The notes beneath the pieces were generated by a model. The model was not told the origin of the DNA. It ran no database searches and saw nothing but the letters and a program-made list of their open reading frames with translations. From positions 21,030 to 85,029 of the forward strand of contig PAYY01000031.1 of assembly GCA_002715465.1 (NCBI GenBank): DNA of 64,000 nucleotides, written 5' to 3'. A program made the translations under genes and the position numbers. Positions 21,216 to 29,416 of the stretch are shown here, piece by piece (position 1 is the stretch's first letter; the number at the start of each line of letters is the position of its first letter). Source of the DNA: Fidelibacterota bacterium (GTDB lineage: Bacteria > Marinisomatota > Marinisomatia > Marinisomatales > S15-B10).

Positions 21216-21602
21216 TTGCTCCAGCTTGAAATCGTAACACCCACAAAAACACTTGATCAAGGCGAAGTAGATTATATTAGATGTCCTAGTACTGATGGTT
21301 TGTTTGGTTTAATGGCAGGACATGCTGATTCTATTTTTACTGTTTCTGTTGGAGAAATAAAGGTGAAAAAGAATAATAAGGAATATTTTTTTGCTACTAG
21401 CGGGGGCTTTGCTGATATTATGGATGGCAAGGTACAGCTTCTTCTTGAAACTATTGAAGAATCATTCCAAATAGATTCAAATCGCGCAAAAGATGCATAT
21501 GATAGAGCCAAAAGTCGTTTATTTGATCATAAAGGAGATGAAGAGCGTTCCAAACTTGCACTATTTCGCGCAAAAAATCGACTTAAGGTTTCGAAACGCT
21601 AG
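21216..21602 (+). CDS. atpC: ATP synthase F1 subunit epsilon
   Basis: Rotor subunit that couples gamma to the c-ring and can inhibit ATP hydrolysis. It has 128 residues, with an N-terminal beta-sandwich (LQLEIVTPTKTLDQGEVDYI, then GLFGLMAGHADSI) and two C-terminal helices. It starts with TTG at 21216 and is the last gene of the unit. Confidence 0.94.
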   Translation: MLQLEIVTPTKTLDQGEVDYIRCPSTDGLFGLMAGHADSIFTVSVGEIKVKKNNKEYFFATSGGFADIMDGKVQLLLETIEESFQIDSNRAKDAYDRAKSRLFDHKGDEERSKLALFRAKNRLKVSKR

Positions 21603-21610
21603 AAAGGTAA

Positions 21611-21660
21611 CTTTAAGAATTAATCAATCTAGAGTAAATCTGTTCTTAAGACATTTTTTT
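21611..21660 (+). terminator. Possible terminator after atpC
   Basis: CTTTAAGAA (21611-21619) can pair with TTCTTAAG (21643-21650, one bulge) and is followed by seven T at 21654-21660. It is A+T-rich with a long loop, so weak, but it sits between atpC and aspS where the long unit would be expected to end. Confidence 0.4.
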
Positions 21661-21702
21661 ATCAATTTTTCTTAATCATTAATTTCTATATAAAATTCTA
21701 AT

Positions 21703-23466
21703 ATGTTTAAAAGATCTCATACATGTGGTGAACTAACTTTCAGAGAGGTTGGCCATAATGTAACACTAAATGGCTGGGTCAATAGTTCTCGTGACCATGG
21801 TGGGTTAATTTTTATTGATTTAAGGGACAGGTATGGTATAACTCAACTTACATTTAATGAAGAGACAAATTTAGAGGCTTTCTCTAAAGCAAAAAAACTT
21901 TCAATGGAAGATGTTATATCAGTTAAAGGTAAAGTCCTTAAAAGAGATCCTAAAGCAATAAAAAAGGAAATTTCTACTGGTGAGATTGAGGTTGAAATAA
22001 AAAACCTAATTATATTAAATGAATCAAAACCTCTTCCTTTCCTTATATCAGATAGGGAAAGTGCTTCGGAAGAAACACGATTAAAATATAGGTATCTTGA
22101 ACTAAGAACTGAAGAGATGCAGAAAAATATGACTATTCGTCATAGGACTTATCAAGCAGTTCGAAGCTTTTTGTCAGGTAATGATTTTATGGAATTTGAA
22201 ACCCCAGTCTTAATGAGAGCTACTCCGGAAGGAGCGCGAGACTTTCTTGTTCCAAGTAGACTTTACAAAGGTAAATTTTATGCTTTGCCCCAATCTCCCC
22301 AACAATATAAGCAAATACTGATGGTATCAGGTTATGATAGATATTTTCAGATTGTAAAGTGTTTTAGGGATGAAGATTTTCGAGCTGACCGTCAACCAGA
22401 ATTTACACAAATTGATATGGAAATGTCTTTTGTAGATGAAGAAGATATACGTCAAATAGTTGAAGGTCTGGTAAATAATGTTATGAATGAAGTTTTGAAT
22501 GAAAATCTGAAATTACCATTTCCAATAATATCATATGATGAAGCAATGAACCGTTATGGGACTGATAAGCCAGATATCCGTTTTGATCTTTCTTTAATAG
22601 ATTTTTCAATTTATTCTAAGGGGTCAAATTTAGAAACTCTTCAAACAGCTGATGAAGTGAAAGCTATAATCGTACCTAAAGGTGAAAGTTTTTCGAGGAA
22701 AATCATAGACGAACTTACTGCATTTGTGAAAGAGTTTTCTTCACAAGAGAAAAAAATACCGATAAGTGGACTTGGTTGGATGAAATATTCCAATAATGAT
22801 TTTGCTGGAGGTATTTCTAAATTTTTTGATATAGAACTTAAAAGGGAAATAATTAAATCTCTTAATATGAATGAAGGAGATCTTATTCTTATAGCTGGAG
22901 GGGAAAAAGAAACAGTCCTTTCTACTATGGGGGCTCTACGTTTAGAAATTGCGCGATTACAGGGACTCATAAAACCTGGAGATTTTAAACCTGTATGGGT
23001 TTCAGATTATCCTTTATTTCATTGGGATGGAGAAAATGATAATTGGACATTCCTTCATCATCCATTTACTTCCCCCTCTAAAGAGAATATGAAAAATTTT
23101 GTTAATGATCCAAAGAATGCTCGTTCAAGGGCTTATGACCTTGTAATTAATGGTTGGGAAATTGCAGGTGGATCAATTAGGAATCATGATCCATTAGTTC
23201 AATTAAAAATTTTTGAAATTCTTGGTATTTCAAAAAAAGAAGCTAGAGACAAATTTAGTTTTCTACTTGAGGGGCTCAATTTTGGTGCTCCACCACATGG
23301 TGGGATTGCTTTTGGTTTTGATCGGTTTGTAATGATACTTGCTGGGGCTGAACAGATACGAGATGTTATTGCTTTTCCAAAAACAACTAGTGCTTTAAGC
23401 CTAATGGATGGTTCACCTAGTGAAGTACCTGACAGGCAAGTAAAAGAACTAGGTATTAAGTTCTGA
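21703..23466 (+). CDS. aspS: Aspartyl-tRNA synthetase
   Basis: Class II aminoacyl-tRNA synthetase that charges tRNA-Asp (tRNA-Asp itself is at 59.6 kb). It has 587 residues: an N-terminal OB-fold anticodon domain (about 1-105), class II motif 2 (FRDEDFRADRQPEFTQIDME), the bacterial GAD insertion and motif 3 (GIAFGFDRFVMIL) near the C-terminus. The length and the insertion are those of the bacterial type. No Asp/Asn discrimination can be judged by eye. Confidence 0.97.
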   Translation: MFKRSHTCGELTFREVGHNVTLNGWVNSSRDHGGLIFIDLRDRYGITQLTFNEETNLEAFSKAKKLSMEDVISVKGKVLKRDPKAIKKEISTGEIEVEIKNLIILNESKPLPFLISDRESASEETRLKYRYLELRTEEMQKNMTIRHRTYQAVRSFLSGNDFMEFETPVLMRATPEGARDFLVPSRLYKGKFYALPQSPQQYKQILMVSGYDRYFQIVKCFRDEDFRADRQPEFTQIDMEMSFVDEEDIRQIVEGLVNNVMNEVLNENLKLPFPIISYDEAMNRYGTDKPDIRFDLSLIDFSIYSKGSNLETLQTADEVKAIIVPKGESFSRKIIDELTAFVKEFSSQEKKIPISGLGWMKYSNNDFAGGISKFFDIELKREIIKSLNMNEGDLILIAGGEKETVLSTMGALRLEIARLQGLIKPGDFKPVWVSDYPLFHWDGENDNWTFLHHPFTSPSKENMKNFVNDPKNARSRAYDLVINGWEIAGGSIRNHDPLVQLKIFEILGISKKEARDKFSFLLEGLNFGAPPHGGIAFGFDRFVMILAGAEQIRDVIAFPKTTSALSLMDGSPSEVPDRQVKELGIKF

Positions 23467-23536
23467 AAAAAAGTTAACTTTTGATAGGGGAATTATAATG
23501 TCCACAGAGTTTTGTGCTGGGCAAATTGATAGATAC

Positions 23537-23558
23537 TAAAAAGCATTTAGAAATGCTT
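23537..23558 (-). terminator. Terminator overlapping the msrC stop codon
   Basis: On the minus strand AAGCATTT and AAATGCTT form an 8-base stem around the stop codon, followed by a run of T. The stop TAA lies in the tiny loop, so the gene ends inside its own terminator. Confidence 0.6.
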
Positions 23559-24017
23559 AAGTAGAATTCTACGAAGTTTATTCTCATCTATAGAATTAAA
23601 ATCAGCAATAATACCTGAATCAATATCCAATACTGCTGTAACTTTTTCTCCTTCAAACACTGGGACAACAATCTCTGAAGCTGTATTCTCGTCACAGGCG
23701 ATATATTCAGGAAATCCTTTAACATTATCTACAATAAGACTTTTTCTTTTTTCAGCCGAAATTCCACAAACACCTTTTCCAAAAGGAATTACACTGCAGG
23801 GCACCATATCACCTTGATATGGACCTAACGTGAGAGTCTTTGGGCGAGAGACTATATAGAACCCAGCAAAAATAAAATGAGGAAAATGATGCTTTAGTAC
23901 CCAGCTGATAATAGCCATTTTACCAATTTTATCAATACTATATTTATCATCATCATTTTCAATTAATGAATCAAGGTGTTCAGCAATAGCTGTATATTTT
24001 TTAATTTTTTGATTCAA
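23547..24017 (-). CDS. msrC: GAF-domain free methionine-(R)-sulfoxide reductase
   Basis: Reduces free methionine-R-sulfoxide, a thioredoxin-linked oxidative repair step in the cytoplasm. It is a 156-residue single GAF domain with the three family cysteines at 74, 84 and 108. Their spacings (10 and 24 residues) match the catalytic cysteines of E. coli fRMsr (84, 94, 118). Surrounding motifs PFGKGVCGISA and YIACDENTASEIVVPV are also typical. It starts with TTG at 24017. It stands between convergent aspS and the beta-oxidation operon. Confidence 0.9.
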   Translation of the reverse strand: MNQKIKKYTAIAEHLDSLIENDDDKYSIDKIGKMAIISWVLKHHFPHFIFAGFYIVSRPKTLTLGPYQGDMVPCSVIPFGKGVCGISAEKRKSLIVDNVKGFPEYIACDENTASEIVVPVFEGEKVTAVLDIDSGIIADFNSIDENKLRRILLKHF

Positions 24018-24136
24018 ATAATAATTTTATTTAATATTATTTTCATGAAAACTCACGCCTTAGATAGGTAGAGGGTTAGTAGCTTTTTTTTCTAAATAAG
24101 AGAGACAATGAATTTTTTTCACGTTCAAATGCTGAA

Positions 24137-26479
24137 TTAGTTTCGAAGAGGTTTACCTTTGGTTAAAAAAAACCTGATTCGATCTTGAGTTTTTTTCTCA
24201 CCACAAAGCTGAAGGAAGGCTTCTCTTTCAATGTCTAAAATATATTGTTCATCTAATGGCTTATTTATTCCTCCTTTATTACCTCCAGTAATGACATAAG
24301 CTAATTTTTTCCCTATAATTTCATCATGTGCCGAAATCTTTCCTTGAATTCGATAACTTTTTAAAGCAACTTGCATAGCTGTTCGACTTCCTTTGCCAGC
24401 TAGAATAATATCCTTTCTATAACTAGGTGGATGATAATTTTCTGCTAATTTTAAGGCAACTTCCTTTGATCGAAATATTAGATGATCTCTATTTATAATA
24501 ATTTCATCATCTGATCGTAGATAACCAAGTTTGAGTGCATGGCTTGCTGAAGTTGAAACTTTAGCGAAACCTACAGTTTCCAAAGTTTTCTGACCTAATT
24601 GAAATGGCGTTAATGGCTTATTTTTATTTTCTTCAAGAATATTAAGAATAAACCTGAGGTTTCCACCAGCACCAGGGATTAAACCAACCCCTGCTTCTAC
24701 TAAGCCCATGTATAGTTCAGTTGAGCATATACGTTTTGTAGCGGGGGCAGAAATTTCATATCCACCTCCTAAAGTAAAGCCAAATGGTGATACAATTACT
24801 GGAGCTTTAGAAAATCTAATTCTTTGAGTCAAGTCTTGGAGATTTTTAAGTTCTTTTTCCATTAAATCCCAAGATTCATTTTCACAAGCTTCCAATATCA
24901 GGGCTAGGTTTCCACCAGCACAAAAATGCTGACCTTGATGACCTATGACCATTGCTTTATAATTTCCAGATTCTAAAAGATCAAGACCTTCATTAATTGT
25001 ACTAGCAAGAGAATGATCAATAAGGTTCATTGTAGGTTGAATAATACTGTGGAATTCTATATTTAAAATTCTTTCACCTAAATCAATTATGGATGCACTT
25101 AAATTTTGTTTGACTAATCCACCCGAGTCTTTTGTTTGTAGAAGATTAATTTCTTTTTCCCGAAGATCAACTTTTTTATAGTTTGAATTTGAAAAGGAGT
25201 AAAAGGTCCTCCAGTAATTTTCTTTATTATAGAATGAGTCCTTTCCTGTGTCAAGCATAGTTTCTATCCATTCCGGTATATTTTTTCCTTCATCTATCAT
25301 TTTATTTACTGACTTTCTAACACCAATAGCATCCCATGATTCAAAAATACCAAGTTCAAAACCATAGCCCCATTTCATAGCATTATCAATTCCAATAATC
25401 TCATTTGTTATCTCTGGTATTCTATTCGCTGAATAAATGAAGCTTTGGGCCATAGCTTCCCAGAAAAAATGTCCAGCTTTATCATCGCTATATGCCAAGG
25501 AATGTAATCTTTCTTTTATAGTCTTTTGCTCCCTTGCTAAACGATAACCATCAAAAGAAATTTTTTTCTTAGGAGTATACTCTAGTGTTTTGAAATCTAA
25601 AGAAAGAATTTCACTTTCAGTTTTTTTATAAAAACCTTCTCCAGATTTTTGACCGAATCTTCCAAGTTCAACAAGTTTATTAAGTATAGTTTCATTAGAG
25701 AAAAGAGCTCTTTGTTCATCCTTAGGACAATTTTCATATGTATTCTGTGCCACCATTTTAGCAACATCAAGTCCAACAATATCTAAAGTTCTATATACTG
25801 CACTTTTTGGCCTACCTATAATTGGACCCATTATTTTATCAACTTCTTCTACTTTCAATTTCATTTCTTCAGAAAGTTTGATGATGACCATTTGTCCATG
25901 GACACCAATTCTATTAGCAATGAAGTTTGGTGTGTCCTTAGCTAAAACAACACTTTTCCCAAGAATATTTTCAATTATAGAGACGAACCTTTTAACAACT
26001 TTTTGGTTTGCAAAAGAAGGTACTACTTCTACTAGTTTTAGATAACGAGGGGGATTGAAAAAATGAGTAAGGACAAAGCGTGAACGAAATTTTTCTGGTA
26101 GTACAATAGAAATCTTTGATGCTGGTAGTCCTGAAGAATTAGAAGATATAAGAATATTTTCATTAAGATATGGTGTTATTTTTTTGTAAAGAGAATGTTT
26201 GACCTTAATATCTTCAACTATAGCTTCAAGAACCCAATCTACTTCATTTAAACGTTGGATATCCTTGTCATAAGTGCAGATTTCAATAAGTTCAATGTTT
26301 TTTGGACTATACAATGGCGAAGGTTTCATTTTATGCAGGTTATTTAATCCCTTAGATACTAATTCATTATTTAAATCATAAAGAATAACATTGATTCCAG
26401 CATTTGCAATATGACCTGCAAGTTGAGCACCCATTGTTCCAGCCCCTAGAACAGCAACTTTATTTATTTTTTCAATCAT
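24137..26479 (-). CDS. fadN: 3-hydroxyacyl-CoA dehydrogenase / enoyl-CoA hydratase fusion (FadN type)
   Basis: Two-step beta-oxidation enzyme: hydration of enoyl-CoA and NAD-dependent oxidation of 3-hydroxyacyl-CoA. It has 780 residues. The NAD-binding domain comes first (GAGTMGAQ at 12-19), then the dehydrogenase C-terminal domains (about 190-400), and the crotonase-like hydratase is C-terminal (about 470-720, oxyanion motifs HFCAGGNLAL and GGGYEISAP). This order is that of Bacillus FadN (YusL) and the reverse of E. coli FadB. It is the last of three genes coupled with gaps of 1 and 3 bases: thiolase, TrhA, FadN. Confidence 0.93.
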   Translation of the reverse strand: MIEKINKVAVLGAGTMGAQLAGHIANAGINVILYDLNNELVSKGLNNLHKMKPSPLYSPKNIELIEICTYDKDIQRLNEVDWVLEAIVEDIKVKHSLYKKITPYLNENILISSNSSGLPASKISIVLPEKFRSRFVLTHFFNPPRYLKLVEVVPSFANQKVVKRFVSIIENILGKSVVLAKDTPNFIANRIGVHGQMVIIKLSEEMKLKVEEVDKIMGPIIGRPKSAVYRTLDIVGLDVAKMVAQNTYENCPKDEQRALFSNETILNKLVELGRFGQKSGEGFYKKTESEILSLDFKTLEYTPKKKISFDGYRLAREQKTIKERLHSLAYSDDKAGHFFWEAMAQSFIYSANRIPEITNEIIGIDNAMKWGYGFELGIFESWDAIGVRKSVNKMIDEGKNIPEWIETMLDTGKDSFYNKENYWRTFYSFSNSNYKKVDLREKEINLLQTKDSGGLVKQNLSASIIDLGERILNIEFHSIIQPTMNLIDHSLASTINEGLDLLESGNYKAMVIGHQGQHFCAGGNLALILEACENESWDLMEKELKNLQDLTQRIRFSKAPVIVSPFGFTLGGGYEISAPATKRICSTELYMGLVEAGVGLIPGAGGNLRFILNILEENKNKPLTPFQLGQKTLETVGFAKVSTSASHALKLGYLRSDDEIIINRDHLIFRSKEVALKLAENYHPPSYRKDIILAGKGSRTAMQVALKSYRIQGKISAHDEIIGKKLAYVITGGNKGGINKPLDEQYILDIEREAFLQLCGEKKTQDRIRFFLTKGKPLRN

Positions 26480-26482
26480 TTT

Positions 26483-27136
26483 TTAACTTAACTGAGAAAT
26501 ATATTTATACATTACCCAAAAATGTGAAAAACTTCCTAACATAACAAAAACATGGAAAATTTCGTGAGCGCCAAGAACTGCTGGGTAAGGGTTAGGTTTA
26601 TTGATAGCGTGAATTATAGCACCTATTGTATATAATAACCCCCCAGAAATTATCCAAACTATCGCTCTAACCTCAACAGTTTCAATTAACGGCCAGCTTG
26701 CAATTATAATAACCCACCCCATAAATAAATATGAGATTACAGAAAACCAATCTGGAAAATTGGACCAAAAAATTCTCATAAGAACACCTGATATAGCCAA
26801 CAGCCATATAACACAAAGTAGGCTCCAACCCCATATACCTCGGAGAGGTATAAGGCAAATAGGGGTATATGTAGCTGCAATTAAAACATATATCGTAGCT
26901 TGATCAAGTTTTCTTAAGAGAATAATTTTTCTTGGTTTCACATTTAACCAATGATATAGAGTGCTTGCAGTATAAGTCAAAATCATTGAAAAACCGAAGA
27001 TAGAGAATCCTATAATATGCCAAGGCTTGGCTGGGTTTGTTGATTCTAGCAATAAAATGATAAATCCAATAATGGCAAGAATCATTCCTATAAAATGTGT
27101 TATTGCACTAACAGGTTCTCTTATTTTATTTAACAT
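26483..27136 (-). CDS. trhA: Hemolysin III / TrhA family (PAQR-like) seven-helix membrane protein
   Basis: 217 residues with seven predicted membrane helices and the PAQR-type histidines: the N-terminal PVSAITHFIG and the C-terminal AHEIFHVFVMLGSFSHF. The two His regions and the Ser/Asp between them form a predicted metal site. Bacterial members were named hemolysin III but are now linked to membrane-lipid homeostasis (TrhA). It lies between thiolase and FadN with 1- and 3-base gaps, which ties it to fatty-acid breakdown in this organism. Confidence 0.9.
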   Translation of the reverse strand: MLNKIREPVSAITHFIGMILAIIGFIILLLESTNPAKPWHIIGFSIFGFSMILTYTASTLYHWLNVKPRKIILLRKLDQATIYVLIAATYTPICLIPLRGIWGWSLLCVIWLLAISGVLMRIFWSNFPDWFSVISYLFMGWVIIIASWPLIETVEVRAIVWIISGGLLYTIGAIIHAINKPNPYPAVLGAHEIFHVFVMLGSFSHFWVMYKYISQLS

Positions 27137-27137
27137 A

Positions 27138-28274
27138 TTATCTTTTTATGATTGTTGCTATTCCTTGGCCCGTACCTATGCACATAGTAGCGAGGCCGAA
27201 GGTTCCATTGACTTGTTCTAGAACATTTATTAGGGTCGTAATAATTCTAGCTCCAGAACAACCCAGTGGATGACCTAATGCTATAGCACCACCGTTAAGA
27301 TTTATTTTATTTGTTGGCCAATCACCACTTTGTATCACAAAAAGAGATTGTGCTGCAAATGCTTCATTAAGTTCAATTGCATCAATATCTTTTATTTTCA
27401 GGCCTGCCTTTTTCATAGCCTTCTTAGTTGCGGGCAAGGGTCCTTTTCCCATACGATTCCATTCTACGCCTGCGATTGATCGTGATATTACTTCAGCTCT
27501 AGGATCAAGGTCATGTTTTTCAGCAAAATTATTGCTAGTAAGAAGAATTGCTGCTGATCCAATAGAAACAGGAGAACTTGAAGCTGCTGTAACTGTACCA
27601 TTTTCAATAAAAGCTGGATCTAATGAACGTATTGTATATTCGTTGGGTATCATGGGCCCTTCGTCAACATTAATAATTGTACCATCTTCCAATTTGATCG
27701 GAACAATTTCATTTTTGAATCGTCCTTCAGTTTGAGCTAAAATAGCTTTTTTATGGGAATCTATTGCAAAACTATCTTGTTCTTCTCTAGAAATTCCTAA
27801 ATCTTTCGCTAAAAGTTCGGCTGTTTCTCCCATTCCTATATAATAATCTTTCTCTGCTAAATCTGGATGAAAATCTGGATTAAATCCTCCCATTGGAACA
27901 GAAAACATATCTTCAACTCCTGCAGCAATTCCAACATCAATATCCCCAACTTCTATTGCTTGACTTATTTGGTGGAATGCATCCATTGATGAACCACAAA
28001 ATCGGTTGACAACTTTTCCACAAGTTTGAATGGGCATTTCAGCTAAAATTCCTACTGAACGTGCGAGAAGCATACCTTGTGGTCCTTCAGGAAATGCACA
28101 GCCTACTACTATATCTTCTACATCTTTTTTTGAAATATTTTTAGTACGATTAATAAGTTGAGATATAATTTGGGAGGTAATGTCATCAGCACGAATGTTC
28201 CCAGCTATTTTCCCTCTTTTTACACCAATAGGAGAACGTACAGCATCGATAATTACACTTCTTGTCACTGGCAT
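27138..28274 (-). CDS. fadA: Acetyl-CoA acyltransferase (thiolase)
   Basis: Cleaves 3-ketoacyl-CoA to acetyl-CoA and a shortened acyl-CoA. It has 378 residues, with the acyl-accepting Cys93 in VNRFCGSSMD, His335 in GHPLGCSG and catalytic Cys365 in CIGTGQG near the C-terminus. It lacks the extra loops of the acetoacetyl-CoA-forming type, and its neighbours are beta-oxidation genes, so a degradative 3-ketoacyl-CoA thiolase is most likely. It is the first gene of the minus-strand operon, and a 532-base gap lies upstream. Confidence 0.93.
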   Translation of the reverse strand: MPVTRSVIIDAVRSPIGVKRGKIAGNIRADDITSQIISQLINRTKNISKKDVEDIVVGCAFPEGPQGMLLARSVGILAEMPIQTCGKVVNRFCGSSMDAFHQISQAIEVGDIDVGIAAGVEDMFSVPMGGFNPDFHPDLAEKDYYIGMGETAELLAKDLGISREEQDSFAIDSHKKAILAQTEGRFKNEIVPIKLEDGTIINVDEGPMIPNEYTIRSLDPAFIENGTVTAASSSPVSIGSAAILLTSNNFAEKHDLDPRAEVISRSIAGVEWNRMGKGPLPATKKAMKKAGLKIKDIDAIELNEAFAAQSLFVIQSGDWPTNKINLNGGAIALGHPLGCSGARIITTLINVLEQVNGTFGLATMCIGTGQGIATIIKR

Positions 28275-28454
28275 ATAACCTCCTAGAAAGGAATATTTCC
28301 TTTAGATGGAAACATGAGATATAACATTTGAAAATTCACAGAAATCAATTTTTTCTTTTATTAGAGTCCTTAATTATTTTTCAATAGTTAATGGGATATT
28401 TAGACATAATAAATATTATTTAAAGAGAACAGATAAAACAAATCCTATATACAA

Positions 28455-28467
28455 GACTAAAATAGTC
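28455..28467. promoter_or_regulatory. 13-base palindrome GACTAAAATAGTC, copy 1
   Basis: A perfect inverted repeat (GACTA-AAA-TAGTC) 11 bases before a -35-like TTGTTT. An identical copy occurs at 32796-32808 in the same position relative to a second promoter. It is centred about 53 bases before the predicted transcription start, where activators commonly bind. The binding protein is unknown. Confidence 0.6.
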
Positions 28468-28478
28468 CTATAAATAAC

Positions 28479-28513
28479 TTGTTTCATGAAAAATATACAA
28501 TTAGATTAATATA
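28479..28513 (+). promoter_or_regulatory. Predicted promoter of the intergenic transcript
   Basis: TTGTTT at 28479-28484, a 17-base spacer and TAGATT at 28502-28507 place the start near 28514. TAATAT at 28507-28512 is an alternative -10. The match is moderate. The case rests on its geometry being the same as the better promoter at 32819-32853, with 35 bases from -35 to operator in both. Confidence 0.45.
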
Positions 28514-28528
28514 TGAGATTAAGTCTCA
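28514..28528. promoter_or_regulatory. Fur-type 7-1-7 operator, copy 1
   Basis: TGAGATTAAGTCTCA, a perfect TGAGA-N5-TCTCA dyad. It equals the classical Fur 7-1-7 box (TGATAAT-N-ATTATCA) with the fourth base pair changed from T-A to G-C on both arms. The same dyad precedes fur (63278) and the FecA-like operon (32854). It overlaps the predicted transcription start, so binding would block initiation. Confidence 0.6.
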
Positions 28529-28636
28529 ATTAGAATTTTCAAATGAATCTTCTTACCCTACGTAACGGAGAGCATGGTAAATAGATTGGTATTCTAACCC
28601 ATATAATACCTTATTTCATATATAATTACTATGCTC

Positions 28637-28680
28637 AGTCAGGGCCGTCGAAATGGCGGCCCTGATTAAAATTTAAATAA
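28637..28680 (+). terminator. G+C hairpin with downstream A/T tract, probable terminator
   Basis: The arms TCAGGGCCG (28639-28647) and CGGCCCTGA (28657-28665) extend to about 13 base pairs with a GAAAT loop. It stands out in a very A+T-rich gap. The T tract is not immediate (AAAATTTAAATAAAATTTTT follows), so it may be an imperfect or conditional terminator, or a structural element. Confidence 0.55.
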
Positions 28681-28720
28681 AATTTTTGTGATGATTATAT
28701 CTTATTTATTCCTACATTCG

Positions 28721-28750
28721 ACTGGTGAGTCTAAAAACAAACTCATCAGT
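28721..28750. promoter_or_regulatory. Inverted repeat upstream of the TetR gene, possible autoregulatory operator
   Basis: ACTGGTGAGT (28721-28730) and ACTCATCAGT (28741-28750) are inverted copies (one mismatch) separated by 10 bases, 57 bases before the TetR start. TetR-family proteins often bind inverted repeats just upstream of their own gene. It could also be an RNA hairpin. Confidence 0.4.
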
Positions 28751-28806
28751 TGCGGTTCGTTATTTTAATTGTAATTTATTTCTTAAGAAATAATAATGGG
28801 TGAGAA

Positions 28807-29412
28807 TTGATATCTAATAGAAAAAAAGAAGAAAGAGAATTAAGGCGTGAAAGAATCCTTCAAGGTGCGTTAGCTGTTTTTCAAAATAATGGTTTAGAAG
28901 CCGCTACTATGGATCAGATTGCTAATGAGGCTGGGTTTGGTAAAGCTACTCTCTATTACTATTTTAATTCAAAGGAAGAAGTTTTTTGTGCCATAATGGA
29001 AAAAGGTTGGAAGCCTCTTTGGGAAGATATAGAGGAAATTATTCATGAAGAAGATCACTCAGCGCACGATTTATTTATAGATGCATTGAGTGCTGTAACC
29101 AAAATTATTTTAAAAGATAAAAATCTTTATCGGTTTCTTTTTACTGCTCCAAAAGCTATTGTGAATATCCCTGAAAACTCTCAGGTATGGCGTTCTTATC
29201 AAGACAGACTTTATGGTTCTCTTAGAGGCCTTTTGGAAGAAGGAATGGCCAAAAGTGAATTCCCCCAAACAGATGCAGAGCTTTTATTAAGAGCGATTGG
29301 CGGTTTATTTCATGGTATTCTATTCCTTGGTTCTGAAGAGAAGGAAATATCTAGAGAAGATATAGAAAATCTTTTCAATCAGTTTCTCACTACTTCAAAG
29401 GAAAAAAAATAG
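28807..29412 (+). CDS. TetR/AcrR family transcriptional regulator
   Basis: 201 residues. The N-terminal DNA-binding domain (about 14-60) has the canonical TetR helix-turn-helix pattern ATMDQIANEAGFGKATLYYYF. The C-terminal ligand-binding half has no recognisable ligand signature. The start is TTG at 28807, preceded by GGGTGA. It is followed after 4 bases by a TonB receptor and then a lipoprotein, so it probably controls uptake of the receptor's substrate. Which ligand it senses cannot be told. Confidence 0.9.
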   Translation: MISNRKKEERELRRERILQGALAVFQNNGLEAATMDQIANEAGFGKATLYYYFNSKEEVFCAIMEKGWKPLWEDIEEIIHEEDHSAHDLFIDALSAVTKIILKDKNLYRFLFTAPKAIVNIPENSQVWRSYQDRLYGSLRGLLEEGMAKSEFPQTDAELLLRAIGGLFHGILFLGSEEKEISREDIENLFNQFLTTSKEKK

Positions 29413-29416
29413 AAAA

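Larger units (their letters stand above)
28514..28680 (+). ncRNA. Candidate iron-regulated small RNA or structured leader
   Basis: Predicted from the operator-covered promoter to the end of a G+C hairpin. AGCATGGTAA (28571-28580) pairs with TTACTATGCT (28626-28635, one G-U), and inside it GGTATT (28588-28593) pairs with AATACC (28605-28610). The hairpin at 28637-28667 follows directly. Only tiny frames exist: a 13-codon frame from 28543, and a 7-codon frame from 28574 preceded by GGAG. It could be a Fur-repressed trans-acting RNA (RyhB-like in logic, not in sequence) or an attenuating leader for the TetR/TonB operon 140 bases on. It matches no RNA family I recognise. Confidence 0.45.
28275..28806. 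other. 532-base intergenic region holding a regulated promoter and structured transcript candidate
   Basis: This gap between the thiolase and TetR genes contains, left to right: an A+T-rich part next to thiolase (probably its promoter), a 13-base palindrome (28455-28467), a promoter-like pair, a Fur-type operator (28514-28528), nested stems (28571-28635), a G+C hairpin (28637-28667) and an inverted repeat next to TetR (28721-28750). No ORF longer than about 13 codons with a plausible start is seen in the structured part. Confidence 0.6.

Noticed and set aside
28799..28813. TGAGAATTGATATCT as a fourth Fur-type operator just before TetR
   Set aside because: Only the left arm matches; the right arm is not an inverted copy, and it overlaps the ribosome site and TTG start.
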